Below, piece by piece: positions 21,557-31,956 of a DNA stretch of 64,000 nt. This DNA is from Meconema thalassinum (Eukaryota > Arthropoda > Insecta > Orthoptera > Tettigoniidae). The notes under the pieces were generated by a model that searched no databases, was not told the origin of the DNA, and saw only the letters and a list, made by a program, of their open reading frames with translations. A program made the position numbers and the translations under genes. Where the stretch lies: positions 1,210,092,609-1,210,156,608 of the forward strand of contig OX336388.2 in assembly GCA_946902985.2 (NCBI GenBank), read 5' to 3'. Numbering within the stretch: position 1 is the stretch's first letter; the number at the start of each line of letters is the position of its first letter.

Positions 21557-22994
21557 AGCCCCCCCCCCCCTAATAAATTCTAAACGGTTCTAGCGATTTC
21601 AATGAAACTCGGTAAGTTCATAGCACTATTCCGGGCGACCTCGACCGTGCCCTTCAAATTTTGTTACGTCTCACCAATCCAACATGGCGGTTGTGCGAAA
21701 TATTTCACCAGCATTCAATATCTCCGAAACTATTACCGACATCACCCTGGAATTTATTACGTTCATAAAGGGAACTACTAGAAGTTTACCTATGTGACTT
21801 TTGAAAAACTGGTAACTACAAAACCAACATGGCGGCCACGCGAATTTGCGACTTTTAAATAGAAGTTTCTCGCGATTTAACCAACCAAACGCAATAGAAC
21901 TTGGTACAGTATATGTTTGTTCACATTGTAATGCACCGACATCTAACTTGGTTCAATTGTTTACATAACCACAAGATGGCGGATGAGCGAAATATTTCAC
22001 CGGCATTCTATATCTCTGAAACGATTAGCTGTATCACCCTGAAATTTTGTACGGAGATAAAGGGCACTACTGGAAGTTCATCTATAAGACTTTCAAAACG
22101 CGGTTAACTACAAAACGAACATGGCGGCCAAGCGAATTTGAAAATTTTAAATAGACCTTTCTCGCAATTTAATGTTCCAAACGCAATGAAATCTGGTACA
22201 GGAAAATTTTTATATACATTGTAATGCACTGGTATCTAATTTAGTTCAATTGTTTACATAACCTCAAGATGGCGGCTGGGCGAATTTAAAAATGAAGTTT
22301 TTATGTCTTGTGTCGTAATCAAGCAATTGAAGTGGAAGTTTGAATAATGAACCTACGCAATAATTTTTTTTAATGGTACATGACTCTATGGCCTATACAT
22401 TTAACAATCCAACATGGCGACCATCCGAAATATTCAGACGACTCTGAATATCTACGAATCTATTATAGCAATCAAACTGAATTTTTTGATGTTCATAGGG
22501 GCTATGAACTTAAGTTCACCAATAGGACTTTAAATAACCTGGAGATCACAAATCCAACGTGGCGGCGACGCGAATTATAAATATTCACATGGACCTTTCT
22601 CGCAATTTAACCATCCGAGTGCAGTGAAACTAGGTACAGTAAATCCTTTTACGAATGTTAATCCACTGGCATCTAATTTATATAAATATTTTCCATAACC
22701 ACAAGATGGCAGCTGTGCGAAATTTTAAAATCTCCTTGTTACTTCTTGTGTCCTAAACATGCGATTGAAATTTGAATGCTACACGTACACAATAATCTTC
22801 ATGTAACATTACATAAATCTAGGACCTACATATATACAATCCAACATGGCGACCATCCGAAATATTTAGTCGGTACTCAATATCTACGAATCTATTTCAG
22901 CAATCAAACTGAAATTTAGTATGTTGATAGTGGCAGTTAATATAAGTGGGATATATGAAAATAGGCTGTATAGTTCTTCACGGAACTACTTGTT
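21557..22994 (-). repeat. Family B element, copy 2
   Basis: Reverse orientation to 3993-5513. The terminal hairpin end is missing and the element starts at a C-run (21561-21570). It ends at the reverse of the 'acaagtagttccgtgaagaa' end (~22970-22994). ATGGC words recur at about 21681, 21826, 21973, 22119, 22266, 22411, 22556, 22703 and 22842 (mean spacing ~145). The frames 21901-22107 and 22380-22580 are array artefacts. Confidence 0.8.
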
Positions 22995-23382
22995 AATTTT
23001 TATGAAAGGGACTTTAGCCTTTTAGTTTCGTGGAATAGCCCCCTTAAGTTTTAAGCAAACGAGTTTAGCCATCTTGAAGTCATTTAGTAAAACATTTAAT
23101 AAACACTAATATTAATACCGAAAATTGTAGATTCGAGTGTCTCCAATTTGTTCGATTAATATCCTAACTTCTCCATCGTTTGGCGGCTACTTGTTATCTA
23201 AAAATTAAAACAACAATGGATTAGTCGCAGATTTCAAAGTATTGCAGACGGCTCAAATTTATTTCCTGTGGCTGCGGGGTGACGGTGAAGTCAAGGGTGG
23301 TTTTACAATAACACTACAGCAGCGAGTGGACACATTCTCAAGATACAAAGACGAGCAACACACATAGTTAATTTCAGTGGGG
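22995..23382. other. No gene recognised
   Basis: Unique-looking AT-rich sequence up to the TIR of the large transposon. No frame, RNA or repeat supported. Confidence 0.5.
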
Positions 23383-23633
23383 TGTATATGTCGTAGTCAG
23401 ATAGTGAAATCCGTCATTTCATGAAAATCCTAGGCCCCTCATGAAGAGCCGGCATATGATGTAAAAAGGTACAGTTGCACTATCTGACGCGTGGTTTCAT
23501 GAAATCGAAGTTCCCACCCCCCATTTTTCTCGCTGAGTCAGTATTGCCAACCCCACGCGTTTGGTACTATTTCGCACGTGATGTATGAAATAACTAAGTG
23601 AACTCAACTACAGTGTTTATTTATGTATTTATA

Positions 23634-23887
23634 ATGTTTTACATACAAAAACAGACCTAACCTGGGGCTTACGCCCCAGACCCCCTTCCTTGTGTTACTA
23701 GCATTAATTTTCGACTAGGCAGTACCTAACCTAGTAGCGGACATAAATTGTATGTTATTAATGTTTTACATACAAAAACAGACCTAACCTGGGGCTTAAG
23801 CCCCAGACCCCCTTGCTTGTAGTACTAGCAGTAATTTTCCACAAGACAGTGCCTAACTTAGTAGCGAAGGCGTGTGGTGAATTTCTT
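23634..23887. repeat. 127-bp tandem duplication
   Basis: Two copies start 'atgttttacatacaaaaaca' at 23634 and 23761. Each contains a GC palindrome (ggggcttacgcccc, then ggggcttaagcccc) and 'cagacccccttc'. Few differences separate them. Lies in the left part of the TIR shell. Confidence 0.85.
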
Positions 23888-23946
23888 TATTCAAGTTGGT
23901 AACGTAGTCACATGATCGACTTTCGGGTGTCACATGACTGACAAAG

Positions 23947-24074
23947 ATGGCGTCCGTAAGTGAAGAAAGTGAAGAAAAATTGAATTCTCTCCGTGAAATA
24001 ACAATTATTGCGGTGCAGCAGTGGCTATTGAGTATGAAGAGATTGTGAAACGACTCCCAACAACTCCCCGAAAG
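23947..24074 (+). other. Possible exon remnant (low confidence)
   Basis: An ATG in 'caaagatggcg' opens a Ser/Glu-rich frame (MASVSEESEEKLNSLREI...). A second frame continues with an acidic, then basic segment (AIEYEEIVKRLPTTPRK) up to 'aag|gtatgc', a fair splice donor. One base near 24012 would need to be lost or gained for a single frame. It could be the first coding exon of the TIR element's lost transposase, a host exon fragment, or chance. No domain is recognised. Confidence 0.2.
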
Positions 24075-24469
24075 GTATGCATATCATAAATGATATATTT
24101 TCAATAAGCTAAGGTGTTAAAAGTTGTTAAAAGTGATGAAAAGGGAGGATGGTCTAAAGTGAACAATAAATGTTATTTCCTCAGAAAGTGAACACTGTGA
24201 CATATGGTACAAATGTCTAATGGTCTGGACTTCATTTATCCCCTAATTCCCTCCCCAGAATCTCGCTTGGCCTTGCGCCTAGAAGGAATATTATGCTGCC
24301 GTACTGTGAACGGAAGAAGAACGTCGTTCAGATCCGTTTTGTTTTTAAAACATGAGAGATAGATAACCGATAGTATAATATGACTTTATTTCGCTGTTCC
24401 ACCCTTTAAAACAACAAGAACAAACTCAGTTACGGGCGCGTAATACAGAGATCTTTTACAGCTCCTAGC

Positions 24470-25140
24470 AGCCGACTTGTGGTCTCGGGGTATGGTGTTG
24501 GCTTCCGGATCACTACGCGGTGAGTTCGAACCCAACCGAAGGAAATTTTTTTGCCAACTAACATTTTAATCTAGTTCAGTTGTTGCCTTGTTTTATAGTT
24601 GTTTTCTTGTATATTTATTTAAGGGCTAGGGACATCTTGATCATCAGCCCAGTGTATTTGGGTGGTTGTTTTCTGATAACCTGTGTTTGCGTGATGATAG
24701 AAGTAGTGTGTGGGTAAAGAATTTGGGAAGGTGTCTCGAGACTTCAAATGAAGTACCATCCCGGCATTTGCTGAGAGGGTGTGTGAAAAGACCCGGGGGA
24801 AAACGCCACAGTCAGCGACGGGATTCGAACCAGCATATTGGCCTACTCGTTAAGTAGACTTATGAAATCAACTATGGTTACCACGGATAGGAACATAATT
24901 ATGGTCGACCTCGGGAGGAAAAACTGAGAAGAGTTCCATTCCTACCTTAGCCATCCTGGAATTGGTTTTCCGTGGTTTCCCCCTTCTCCTCTAGGCAAAT
25001 GCCGGGTTGGTTCCTAACTTAACCACGGCCGCCTCCTTCCCAATCTTAACCTGAACTACAAATACACACAATACTACAAATACCATTATAATACTGATTA
25101 TCAGACAGATTCTACACACTCCCAAGTACACAGGGCTGAA
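24470..25140 (+). mobile_element. Composite SINE inserted in the TIR shell
   Basis: The tRNA-like head has A-box-like 'tggtctcggggtatgg' and B box 'gagttcgaaccc' (24511-24535 region). A second B-box-like 'gggattcgaaccag' lies near 24820, and a body holds 'ggttttccgtggtttccc'. The shared SINE 3' module ('aacctgaactacaaatacac', 'cagacagattctacacac') ends at ~25140. Two heads suggest a dimer or two nested SINEs. The frame 24666-24857 is not a gene. Confidence 0.6.
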
Positions 25141-25379
25141 TACAAAAAAGCTTTACATTTTGTTGATTTAGTGGAGGGTTCACCTTCGAGAAAATCTCGA
25201 ATTTCAGCCTATTTATTATAGACAGAAATATTTAAAAGAATGATTCTGCATTTTTCTTCATTGTGTGTATCTTACCTGTAACTTATCGTTCCAGTTTTGT
25301 TGTTAATTCATTTGGAGGACTTGGGTCACCTCAATCATCAGTCCCGTGTGATTGGGTGTGAATTGAAATTATATTTATA

Positions 25380-25915
25380 TGATGACTGTAGGGGTGGGCG
25401 GACAATTGAACGAAGTTAGATGTCGGTGCAATACAATGTGTATAAACATATACTGTACCAAGTTTCATTGCGTTTGGTTGGTTAAATGGCGAGAAACGTC
25501 TATTTAAACGTCGCAAATTCGCTTGGGCGCCATGTTGGTTTTGTAGTTACCAGGTTTTCAAAACGTCACATCGGTAAACATCTAGTAGTTCCCTTTATCA
25601 CCGTACAAAATTCCAGGGTGATATCGGTAGTAGTTTCGGAGATATTGAATGCTGGTGAAATATTTCGCACAGCCGCCATGTTGGATTGGTGAGACGTAAC
25701 AAAATTTGAAGGGCACGATCGGGGTTGCCCGAAATAGTGCTATGAACTTACCGAGTTTCATTGAAATCGCTCCAGCCGTTTAGAAGTTATTAGGGGACAC
25801 ACACACACACAAATCCTCACACACACACACACACACGCGCGCACACGCACACACAGACAGACACACGGACAAAAGGTGACCTCATAAGCCTATTTTTTCA
25901 TAAATGAAAATAGGC
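25380..25915 (+). repeat. Family B element fragment, copy 3
   Basis: Contains three B monomers (GCCAT words at ~25528 and ~25675), a CA-rich microsatellite (25798-25866) and the terminal hairpin agcctatttt / aaaataggct (~25886-25915). The 5' side is missing, so only the hairpin end remains. Confidence 0.75.
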
Positions 25916-26377
25916 TAAAAATACAAATTGCATCAGTGAAAAAAGATACGCAAATGAAGAACAAAAAGAAAAACTACAAATGAAATTATGAAAGTAAGCA
26001 TTGCAAATTAGAAAAAAATTCTGTACAAATAAAATATATAAAAAAATACAAACTTCTAGAAAAAAAGAGATAGAGAGTAAAGAGTATCCGGTATTTCACG
26101 ATTAGATTTAGGTTTTTATGAGAAAATTAATTTCGAAAACCATAATAAACAAGCATTAATTTATTTCTTTGAATAGAACAATTAAATGAATTATGTACGG
26201 CTTCATTGCGTCAGTCATTTCATGAAGTGCCGAATCAACAAACACCGGATCTTCATGAAGTGCCTCGGCTGATAATGTAAAATTATTTCTTACACCATCT
26301 GCCTAAATCGGTCCGTCACTTCATGAAGAAATGCGTCAGATGGTGTAACTATCTCTTTTTACATCATATGCCGGCTT
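25916..26377. other. AT-rich interior and right subterminal repeats of the TIR shell
   Basis: A-rich to 26160, then several ttcatgaag words (26221, 26254, 26321) and 'catctgacgc'-like words that mirror the left end. The last ten bases (atgccggctt, 26368-26377) are the LINE target duplication. Confidence 0.6.
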
Positions 26378-29300
26378 GGAGGCTGGATTTAGACAGCTCC
26401 TTAACCCGGTCCATGAGTCAATCCTAATTGGCTACATGGATAATTCTTGCCAGGCGCGTCCACGTCGCGGGGGTGGGCAACGGTACTGTAATATACCATG
26501 GAACTACAGTACCGGCTAAGTTCTGGTGAGGACCCAGTCCTATGGGGTATAACATAGGCCCCGTGCACAGGGTTACGTGCGAAGACCTCAACGGAATCTA
26601 CAGCGGAGAAGATGGACTTCAGAACGGTGGAGATTGCGGAAGAGGCAACCCAGTACTCAGGGAATAGTATGAGTACAGCATCAATCGGCAGCGTCTGTTT
26701 CCCATGTTAGGGGCGGCTGCAAGGGCGTCTGTTCTCCATGTTAGGGGCGGCCTGAATAATAGCTGGCAGTAGCTCATAAAATGCCTTTGGGAGTGGCGAC
26801 CCCATCGTAATAATAGCCTAAAATGGATATGGCACTTCCAATGATTCGGAAAAGGTTAGGGCGTACCCTGCAGGCGACGCGCAGTTCCTTTGGTACTGGG
26901 GGAACTGTGAGAAATGGGCGACCAGTAACCGAAATGAAAGTGGGAATCATGAATGTCATGACCCTGACAGGCAAGGTGGAGGAGGTGGTAGACTTCATGG
27001 AGAGGGAGAAGGTTGGAATGATGGGGCTGAGTGAAGTGAAATGGAAAGGTAAAGGAAGGAAGAAATTGAGGAAAGGATATACATTATACTGGAGTGGTGG
27101 CCAAGAGGCAAAAAATGGCGTGGGACTGATAACCTCGAAACAACTGGAGGAGTATGTTGAAGTGGTAGAGTGTGTGAGTGACAGAATAATGAAAATTAGA
27201 ATGAAGATGAAGAATGACGTGATGGACTTCATACAAGTGTATGCACCACAGACTGGAAACAGAGAAGAAGATATTGAAGTATTCCTGGAGGATGTAGAAA
27301 GAGTAATCTCAGATGTAGAAGTGGTGATCATGGGAGACATGAATGCACAAGTCGGAATTGAGAGACAAGGAAAGGAAGAAGTCGTTGGACCATATGGATA
27401 TGGGAAAAAGAACCGGGAAGGAGAGGAACTTGTAAACTTTTGTGAAAGGAATGGACTGATAGTGGGTGATTCATGGTTTCGGAAGAAAAACAGCAGGAAA
27501 ATTACGAGATATGGGTGGGGTGATAGAAGAACAAAATCAGTAATTGACTACTTCCTGGTGGAAAGGAAAAATCGCAGAAAGCTGATGGATGTGACAGCTT
27601 TACCAGGAGAAGCATTTGATGGGGACCATAGAGCTGTGGTGGCAAAATTTAGATGGGGAAAATTGGAAAACCTAAAGGAGATCAGAGAAAGTAAAATAAA
27701 AGTATGGAAATTGAAAGACAAAGCTGTACAGGAAGATTTTCAGGAGAGATTGAAGCAACAAATCCCAGTTACTGAAGTGGAAAATGTAGAAGAGGAATGG
27801 TCCCACTTTAGAAAGGCATTTGCTGGTGCAGCAGAGAGTGCTTGTGGTAGGACGTCAACAAGAGTGAAAGAGAAGGAAACACCGTGGTGGAATGAGGAAG
27901 TGAGGAAAGCAGTAAAAGAAAAGAAGTCTGCATGGAAAGAATGGAACCGAGATCAAACAGAAGAAAGCAAAAGGAAGTACCACGACAGCAAACGGAGGTG
28001 TAAGAAAGTGGTAGGAGAAGAAAAGAAGAAAAGTTGGGAAGAATTTACACGAAGAATGGAAACAGATGTAAGTGGCAGTAAAAGGATGCTGTATGGGCTT
28101 CTAAGAAGTAAGAGGAAAGAAAGAGTTACTACAAAGCTGGTGAAAAAGGAAGATGGAGAGTTGTTAACACACCCAGAAGAGATAAAGGGACGATGGAAGG
28201 AGTATTTCGATAAGCTATTGAATGTGAGCAATTGTACTGGTGAGATCGAAGTGACACAGCCTGACGACTCTATAACAGAAGATGATATAACAATGCTGGA
28301 GGTGGAATTAGCAGTACAGAAAATGAAGATTGGAAAAGCAACAGGGGTGGATGAAATCAGTGTAGAAATGGTAAAGGCTGCTGGACCTGTTGGTATGCAA
28401 TGGCTGTATCGACTGCTAAAGTGTGTGTGGAAACGGAAATGTGTACCAGAAGACTGGGAGAAAGGGCTAATAATACCAGTGTTTAAGAAAGGGGACAAGA
28501 AAGTGTGTGATAACCATAGAGGGATCACCCTCATATCACAGATAGTAAAAATACTGGAAAGGATATTAGAAAGAAGAATGAGAAGAAAGGTGGAAGGAGA
28601 GTTGCAAGAGGAACAGTATGGCTTCAGGAGTGGAAGATCCACAGTGGAGCCAATCTTTAGCTTGAGGCAGGTGATGGAAAAGAACTGGGAATATGGAGAG
28701 GATTTGATCATGACTTTCATAGATCTAGAAAAGGCATATGATAGTGTCCCCAGAGAGAAGGTATGGGAAACCATGGTTAAGAAGAGACTGGGAAGAGAAA
28801 TGTTGGAAATGGTGCAAGCAATGTACAGCAACTGTGTTAGCAGGGTACTGACCCCAGTTGGAAAGACAGATTGGTTTAGGAACAAGACTGGACTAAGACA
28901 GGGGAGTGTGCTGTCACCTCTTTTATTCATAATGGTAATGGATGAAATTGTAAAGGAAACAAAGGAAGCATATGGACATAAAGAAATGAAGTTACTATTA
29001 TTTGCAGACGATATTGTGGTCTGGGGAAGGAACACCGAAGAAGTGCAAAAACAACTAGATGCACTGAACGAAAATATTCAGAAATATGGCCTGAAAATCA
29101 GTATAGAGAAAAGCAAGACCATGGTGATGACAAGAGGGGAAAGACAAGGAAAGGGCACTGTGAAAATTGGAAGTCAGAGTTTGGAAATTGTGGACACGTT
29201 CAAATACCTAGGAAGTGAATTGATGCAAACTGGTAGGTTGGACATGGAGATTGGCAGGAGGGTACAGCAGAGCAATGCATTCTATCAAAGTGTAAGAAAA

Positions 29301-29812
29301 CTTGTTTGGGATAAGGAAGTACCAAGGAAAAGCAAGGAGGTAATGTATAAAATGTACTATGTACCCATATTAACTTATGCAGCTGAGACTTGGACCCTGA
29401 CGAGCAGGCAAGAGAGTAGAATCCAAGCCAGTGAAATGAAATTCCTAAGAAGTATGATAGGTAAGACAAGGAAAGACATAGTGAGGAATGAAGATGTTAG
29501 GAAGGAAGTTGGGATGGGAAAACTAAATGAGAGAATTGAGAAGAATAAACTAAGGTGGTTTGGACATGAAAAGAGGATGGAGGAAAATAGAATACCAAGA
29601 CAGGTGCTGGAGGCCAAGTGCAAGGGTAAGAGAGCAAGGGGAAGACCTAGAACAAGGTGGATCGATTCCGTGAAGAACAGCGTGAGAAAAAGGAATCTGG
29701 ACTGGGACAAGATCGTGGAAGAAGAATTGTGGAAGGAAAGAGGAAAGTGGAGAAGTGCCATAAATACCCCGACCCGGCAGGAGCTGGATAAGGGGAAATG
29801 ATGATGATGATG
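26378..29812 (+). mobile_element. Full-length RTE-like LINE with 10-bp target duplication
   Basis: Flanked by atgccggctt at 26368-26377 and 29813-29822. It has a 445-base 5' leader, one uninterrupted ORF (26823-29801) and a short (ATG)n tail (29798-29812). The single ORF with endonuclease then RT and the simple-repeat tail fit the RTE group or a near relative; exact clade not certain. The intact frame and perfect duplication point to a recent insertion. Confidence 0.92.
26823..29801 (+). CDS. LINE ORF: apurinic-type endonuclease plus reverse transcriptase (992 aa)
   Basis: Starts at an ATG in a good context (aaaatgg) and is open for 992 codons. Residues ~40-280 are an exonuclease-endonuclease-phosphatase domain: KVGIMNVMTL, LSEVKWKGKG, a VIMGDMNAQVG block (~169), then YGWGDRRTKSVIDYFLV and FDGDHRAVVAKF (~265). 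After a Lys/Arg-rich linker, residues ~500-780 are a non-LTR reverse transcriptase with IIPVFKKGDK, QYGFRSGRST, FIDLEKAYDSVPRE, GLRQGSVLSPLLFI and the catalytic FADD (727-730). The C-terminus has the RWFGHEKRM and RGRPRTRWID blocks usual in this group. It would nick DNA and copy its RNA at the cut. All catalytic motifs I can identify are present, so this copy could be active. The 27953-29035 minus frame is a shadow. Confidence 0.95.
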   Translation: MDMALPMIRKRLGRTLQATRSSFGTGGTVRNGRPVTEMKVGIMNVMTLTGKVEEVVDFMEREKVGMMGLSEVKWKGKGRKKLRKGYTLYWSGGQEAKNGVGLITSKQLEEYVEVVECVSDRIMKIRMKMKNDVMDFIQVYAPQTGNREEDIEVFLEDVERVISDVEVVIMGDMNAQVGIERQGKEEVVGPYGYGKKNREGEELVNFCERNGLIVGDSWFRKKNSRKITRYGWGDRRTKSVIDYFLVERKNRRKLMDVTALPGEAFDGDHRAVVAKFRWGKLENLKEIRESKIKVWKLKDKAVQEDFQERLKQQIPVTEVENVEEEWSHFRKAFAGAAESACGRTSTRVKEKETPWWNEEVRKAVKEKKSAWKEWNRDQTEESKRKYHDSKRRCKKVVGEEKKKSWEEFTRRMETDVSGSKRMLYGLLRSKRKERVTTKLVKKEDGELLTHPEEIKGRWKEYFDKLLNVSNCTGEIEVTQPDDSITEDDITMLEVELAVQKMKIGKATGVDEISVEMVKAAGPVGMQWLYRLLKCVWKRKCVPEDWEKGLIIPVFKKGDKKVCDNHRGITLISQIVKILERILERRMRRKVEGELQEEQYGFRSGRSTVEPIFSLRQVMEKNWEYGEDLIMTFIDLEKAYDSVPREKVWETMVKKRLGREMLEMVQAMYSNCVSRVLTPVGKTDWFRNKTGLRQGSVLSPLLFIMVMDEIVKETKEAYGHKEMKLLLFADDIVVWGRNTEEVQKQLDALNENIQKYGLKISIEKSKTMVMTRGERQGKGTVKIGSQSLEIVDTFKYLGSELMQTGRLDMEIGRRVQQSNAFYQSVRKLVWDKEVPRKSKEVMYKMYYVPILTYAAETWTLTSRQESRIQASEMKFLRSMIGKTRKDIVRNEDVRKEVGMGKLNERIEKNKLRWFGHEKRMEENRIPRQVLEAKCKGKRARGRPRTRWIDSVKNSVRKRNLDWDKIVEEELWKERGKWRSAINTPTRQELDKGK

Positions 29813-29889
29813 ATGCCGGCTTTTCATGAAGTGCCTAGGATCTTCATGAAATGACGGATTTCACTATCTGACTACGACATATACATGCA

Positions 29890-30960
29890 TTAGCCTATTT
29901 GCAATTTTTGCAAAAAATGAAAGTAGACTTATGAGATCTACACGGGCATACGTTGTCAGTCTGTCTGTGTGTGTGTGTGTACATCTGTCCCCCACCCCTC
30001 CCTCCCTATCAATTCAAACACGACGAAACTTAATTGAACGAAATTTGGTACGGAGGTAGCACTAGGAAAGGACACCTCAGTGTCATGTCTTATATCGCCA
30101 CCATCTTGACGGAAACGTAATGGCGGCCACCCAAATGTTCAAAGCTTAAATCAAATTACGACTAACCTAATCATATGATCTCTACCAAATTTTGTAACAA
30201 CATAACATCATGTGGGAAGCGATCTTGGATCAAATTACAAGGTCATCAGCCAAATAGTTTGAAGATGGCGGCTGTATATGTGTGCAAATTGTGCATATCT
30301 GTTCCCCCCACCTATCAATTCAAACACGACGAAACCGAATTGAACGAAATTTGGTACAGAGGTAGCACTAGCAAAGGACACCTCAGTGTCGTGTTTTATG
30401 TCACCGCCATCTTGACGGTATCGTAATGGCGGTCACCCAAATGTTCATAGCTTAAATCAAATTACGACTAACCTAATCATCTGATCTCTACCAAATTTTG
30501 CAACAACATAACATCATGTGAGAAGCGTACTTTGATCAAATTACAAGGTCTTCAGCCAAATAATTCGAAGATGGTGGCCGTATATGTGTGCAAATCGAAC
30601 CCCACCTATCAATTCAATCACAACGGAATCAAATCGAACCATCTTTGGTACTCAGGTAGCACTAGCAAGAAACAACTCAGTGTCATGTTGTACAGTATAT
30701 CGCCGCCATCATAACGAAAAAGGAATGGCACCCACCCAAATGTTCTAAGCTTAAATTAATTTACGACTAACCTAATCATCCGATCTCTAACAAATTTTAC
30801 AAAAGTGTACCTTAATGTAGAAGTTTCGTTTGCACAAACCACAAGGTCATCAGCCAATTAGTTTCAAGATGGTGGAAGTATGAATCATGCAAGTATTATA
30901 GCCTAACCGTTACTTACGATTCAACAGGCCCGGCCTCACCAAATCCGTTTATCGTACAGA
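29890..30960. repeat. Family C element: ~300-bp tandem array
   Basis: Begins at the right edge of the TIR shell with 'tagcctatttgc...atgaaagtagac', a variant of the hairpin end of families B and D, followed by a TG-rich run (29965-29980). Units of ~300 bp are phased by 'aatggcggccaccc' at 30119, 30425 and 30724. Each has 'gaacgaaatttggtac' and an 'aagatggcggc' or 'aagatggtgg' word. The frames 30175-30426 and 30532-30714 are artefacts. The far end is not defined. Confidence 0.7.
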
Positions 30961-31193
30961 GGGAGGTTTAAACTGTCCTCAAGGAGGTGACCTGTAGGAT
31001 ATTAACATCTTATAATAGAATATTATACTATAACAGTTCAGGTCGACCGTGCCGTATCGTGCCGGAATGTGCCGTCCCGTTGGGTCAAAATGGAAGCTAT
31101 TGTTGGCTAGCTAGTGCATATTTTAGTAGCTTTATAGTCTTCCAGGAATGTACTGAACAAAATAATACAAACTTAGTATTAAATGGTTTAAAA
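30961..31193. other. No gene recognised
   Basis: Short unique-looking stretch between the C array and the next B element; the frame 30987-31250 crosses into B and is chance. Confidence 0.45.
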
Positions 31194-31686
31194 ACAAGTA
31201 GTTCCGTGAAGAACTATACAGCCTATTTTCATATATCCTACTTATGTTAATTGCCACATACATACAAAATTTCAGATTGATTGCTGTAATAGATTCGTAG
31301 ATATTGAGAACCGACTAAATATTTCGGATGGTCGCCATGTTGGATTTTATATATGTAGGTCCTAGAGTTATGTACTGTTACATGAAGATTATTGTGTTCG
31401 TCTAGCATTCAAACTTGAATCGCATGATTAGGACACAAGAAGTTAGAAGGAGATATTAAAATTTCGCACAGCTGCCATCTTGTGGTTATGGAAACAATTG
31501 AAATAAATTAGATGCCAGTGCATTAACATTCGTATCAGGATTTATTGAACCAAGTTTCAATGCACTCGGATGGTTAAATTGCGAGAAACGTCCATGTGAA
31601 TATTTATACTTCGCGTCGCCGCCATGTTGGATTTGTGATGACCAGGTTATTGAAAGTCCTATAGGTGAACTTAAGATCATAGCCCC
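31194..31686 (+). repeat. Family B element, copy 4, left part
   Basis: Starts with the 'acaagtagttccgtgaagaa' end and runs through three monomers to 'gatcatagcccc'. It is interrupted by a SINE and resumes at 36058 with 'tatgatcat', so 31194-31686 and 36058-37073 are one element. 'atagcccc' (31679-31686) is the duplicated target. Confidence 0.85.
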
Positions 31687-31956
31687 AATGATTTTTTTAT
31701 TTAGTAAATTTACCCTCTTGGTTGGTGGTTCCCACGGACTCAGCGAGGGAACTCACCACTACCGCCTCTATGGGCAGTGTCCTGGAGCCTGGAACATCTG
31801 AACGGGATGGATACAACTGGGGAGGTGTGATCAGCACTTCGCCCAGGCGGCCTCACCTGCAAAGCGAACAGGGGCCACATGAGGGATGGGAAGGGATGGA
31901 AGATGGGCATAGATAGGCGAAGAAGAGGGAAGGAGGCGGCCGTGGCCTTACAGTAA
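31687..31956 (-). mobile_element. SINE, 3' half (split copy)
   Basis: Minus-strand match to the 3' half of the SINE at 53381-53884: 'gttggtggttcccacggact', 'cacctgcaaagcgaacaggg' and 'aggaggcggccgtggcc', with a T-rich stretch at 31690-31697 as the reversed A tail. The 5' half is at 35828-36049, on the other side of a 3.87-kb insertion. The frame 31722-31916 is an artefact. Confidence 0.9.

Larger units (their letters stand above)
23383..29885. mobile_element. Large TIR transposon shell with TTCATGAA-rich ends
   Basis: The left end (23383 on, 'tgtatatgtcgtagtcagat') is the reverse complement of the right end (to 29885) over at least 43 bases with one mismatch at most. Weaker matching extends to about 115 bases once the LINE at 26378-29812 is removed. 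Both ends carry the palindrome ttcatgaa several times (23419, 26221, 26254, 26321, 29822, 29842 and others). Without the LINE the shell is ~3.06 kb and also contains a SINE and a B fragment. No transposase was recognised. A clear target duplication is not visible, because the flanks read TATA-like on both sides. Confidence 0.75.

Noticed and set aside
27953..29035. 360-codon minus-strand frame
   Set aside because: Antisense shadow of the intact LINE ORF; Ser/Phe/Leu-rich composition typical of a reversed Lys/Glu-rich gene.
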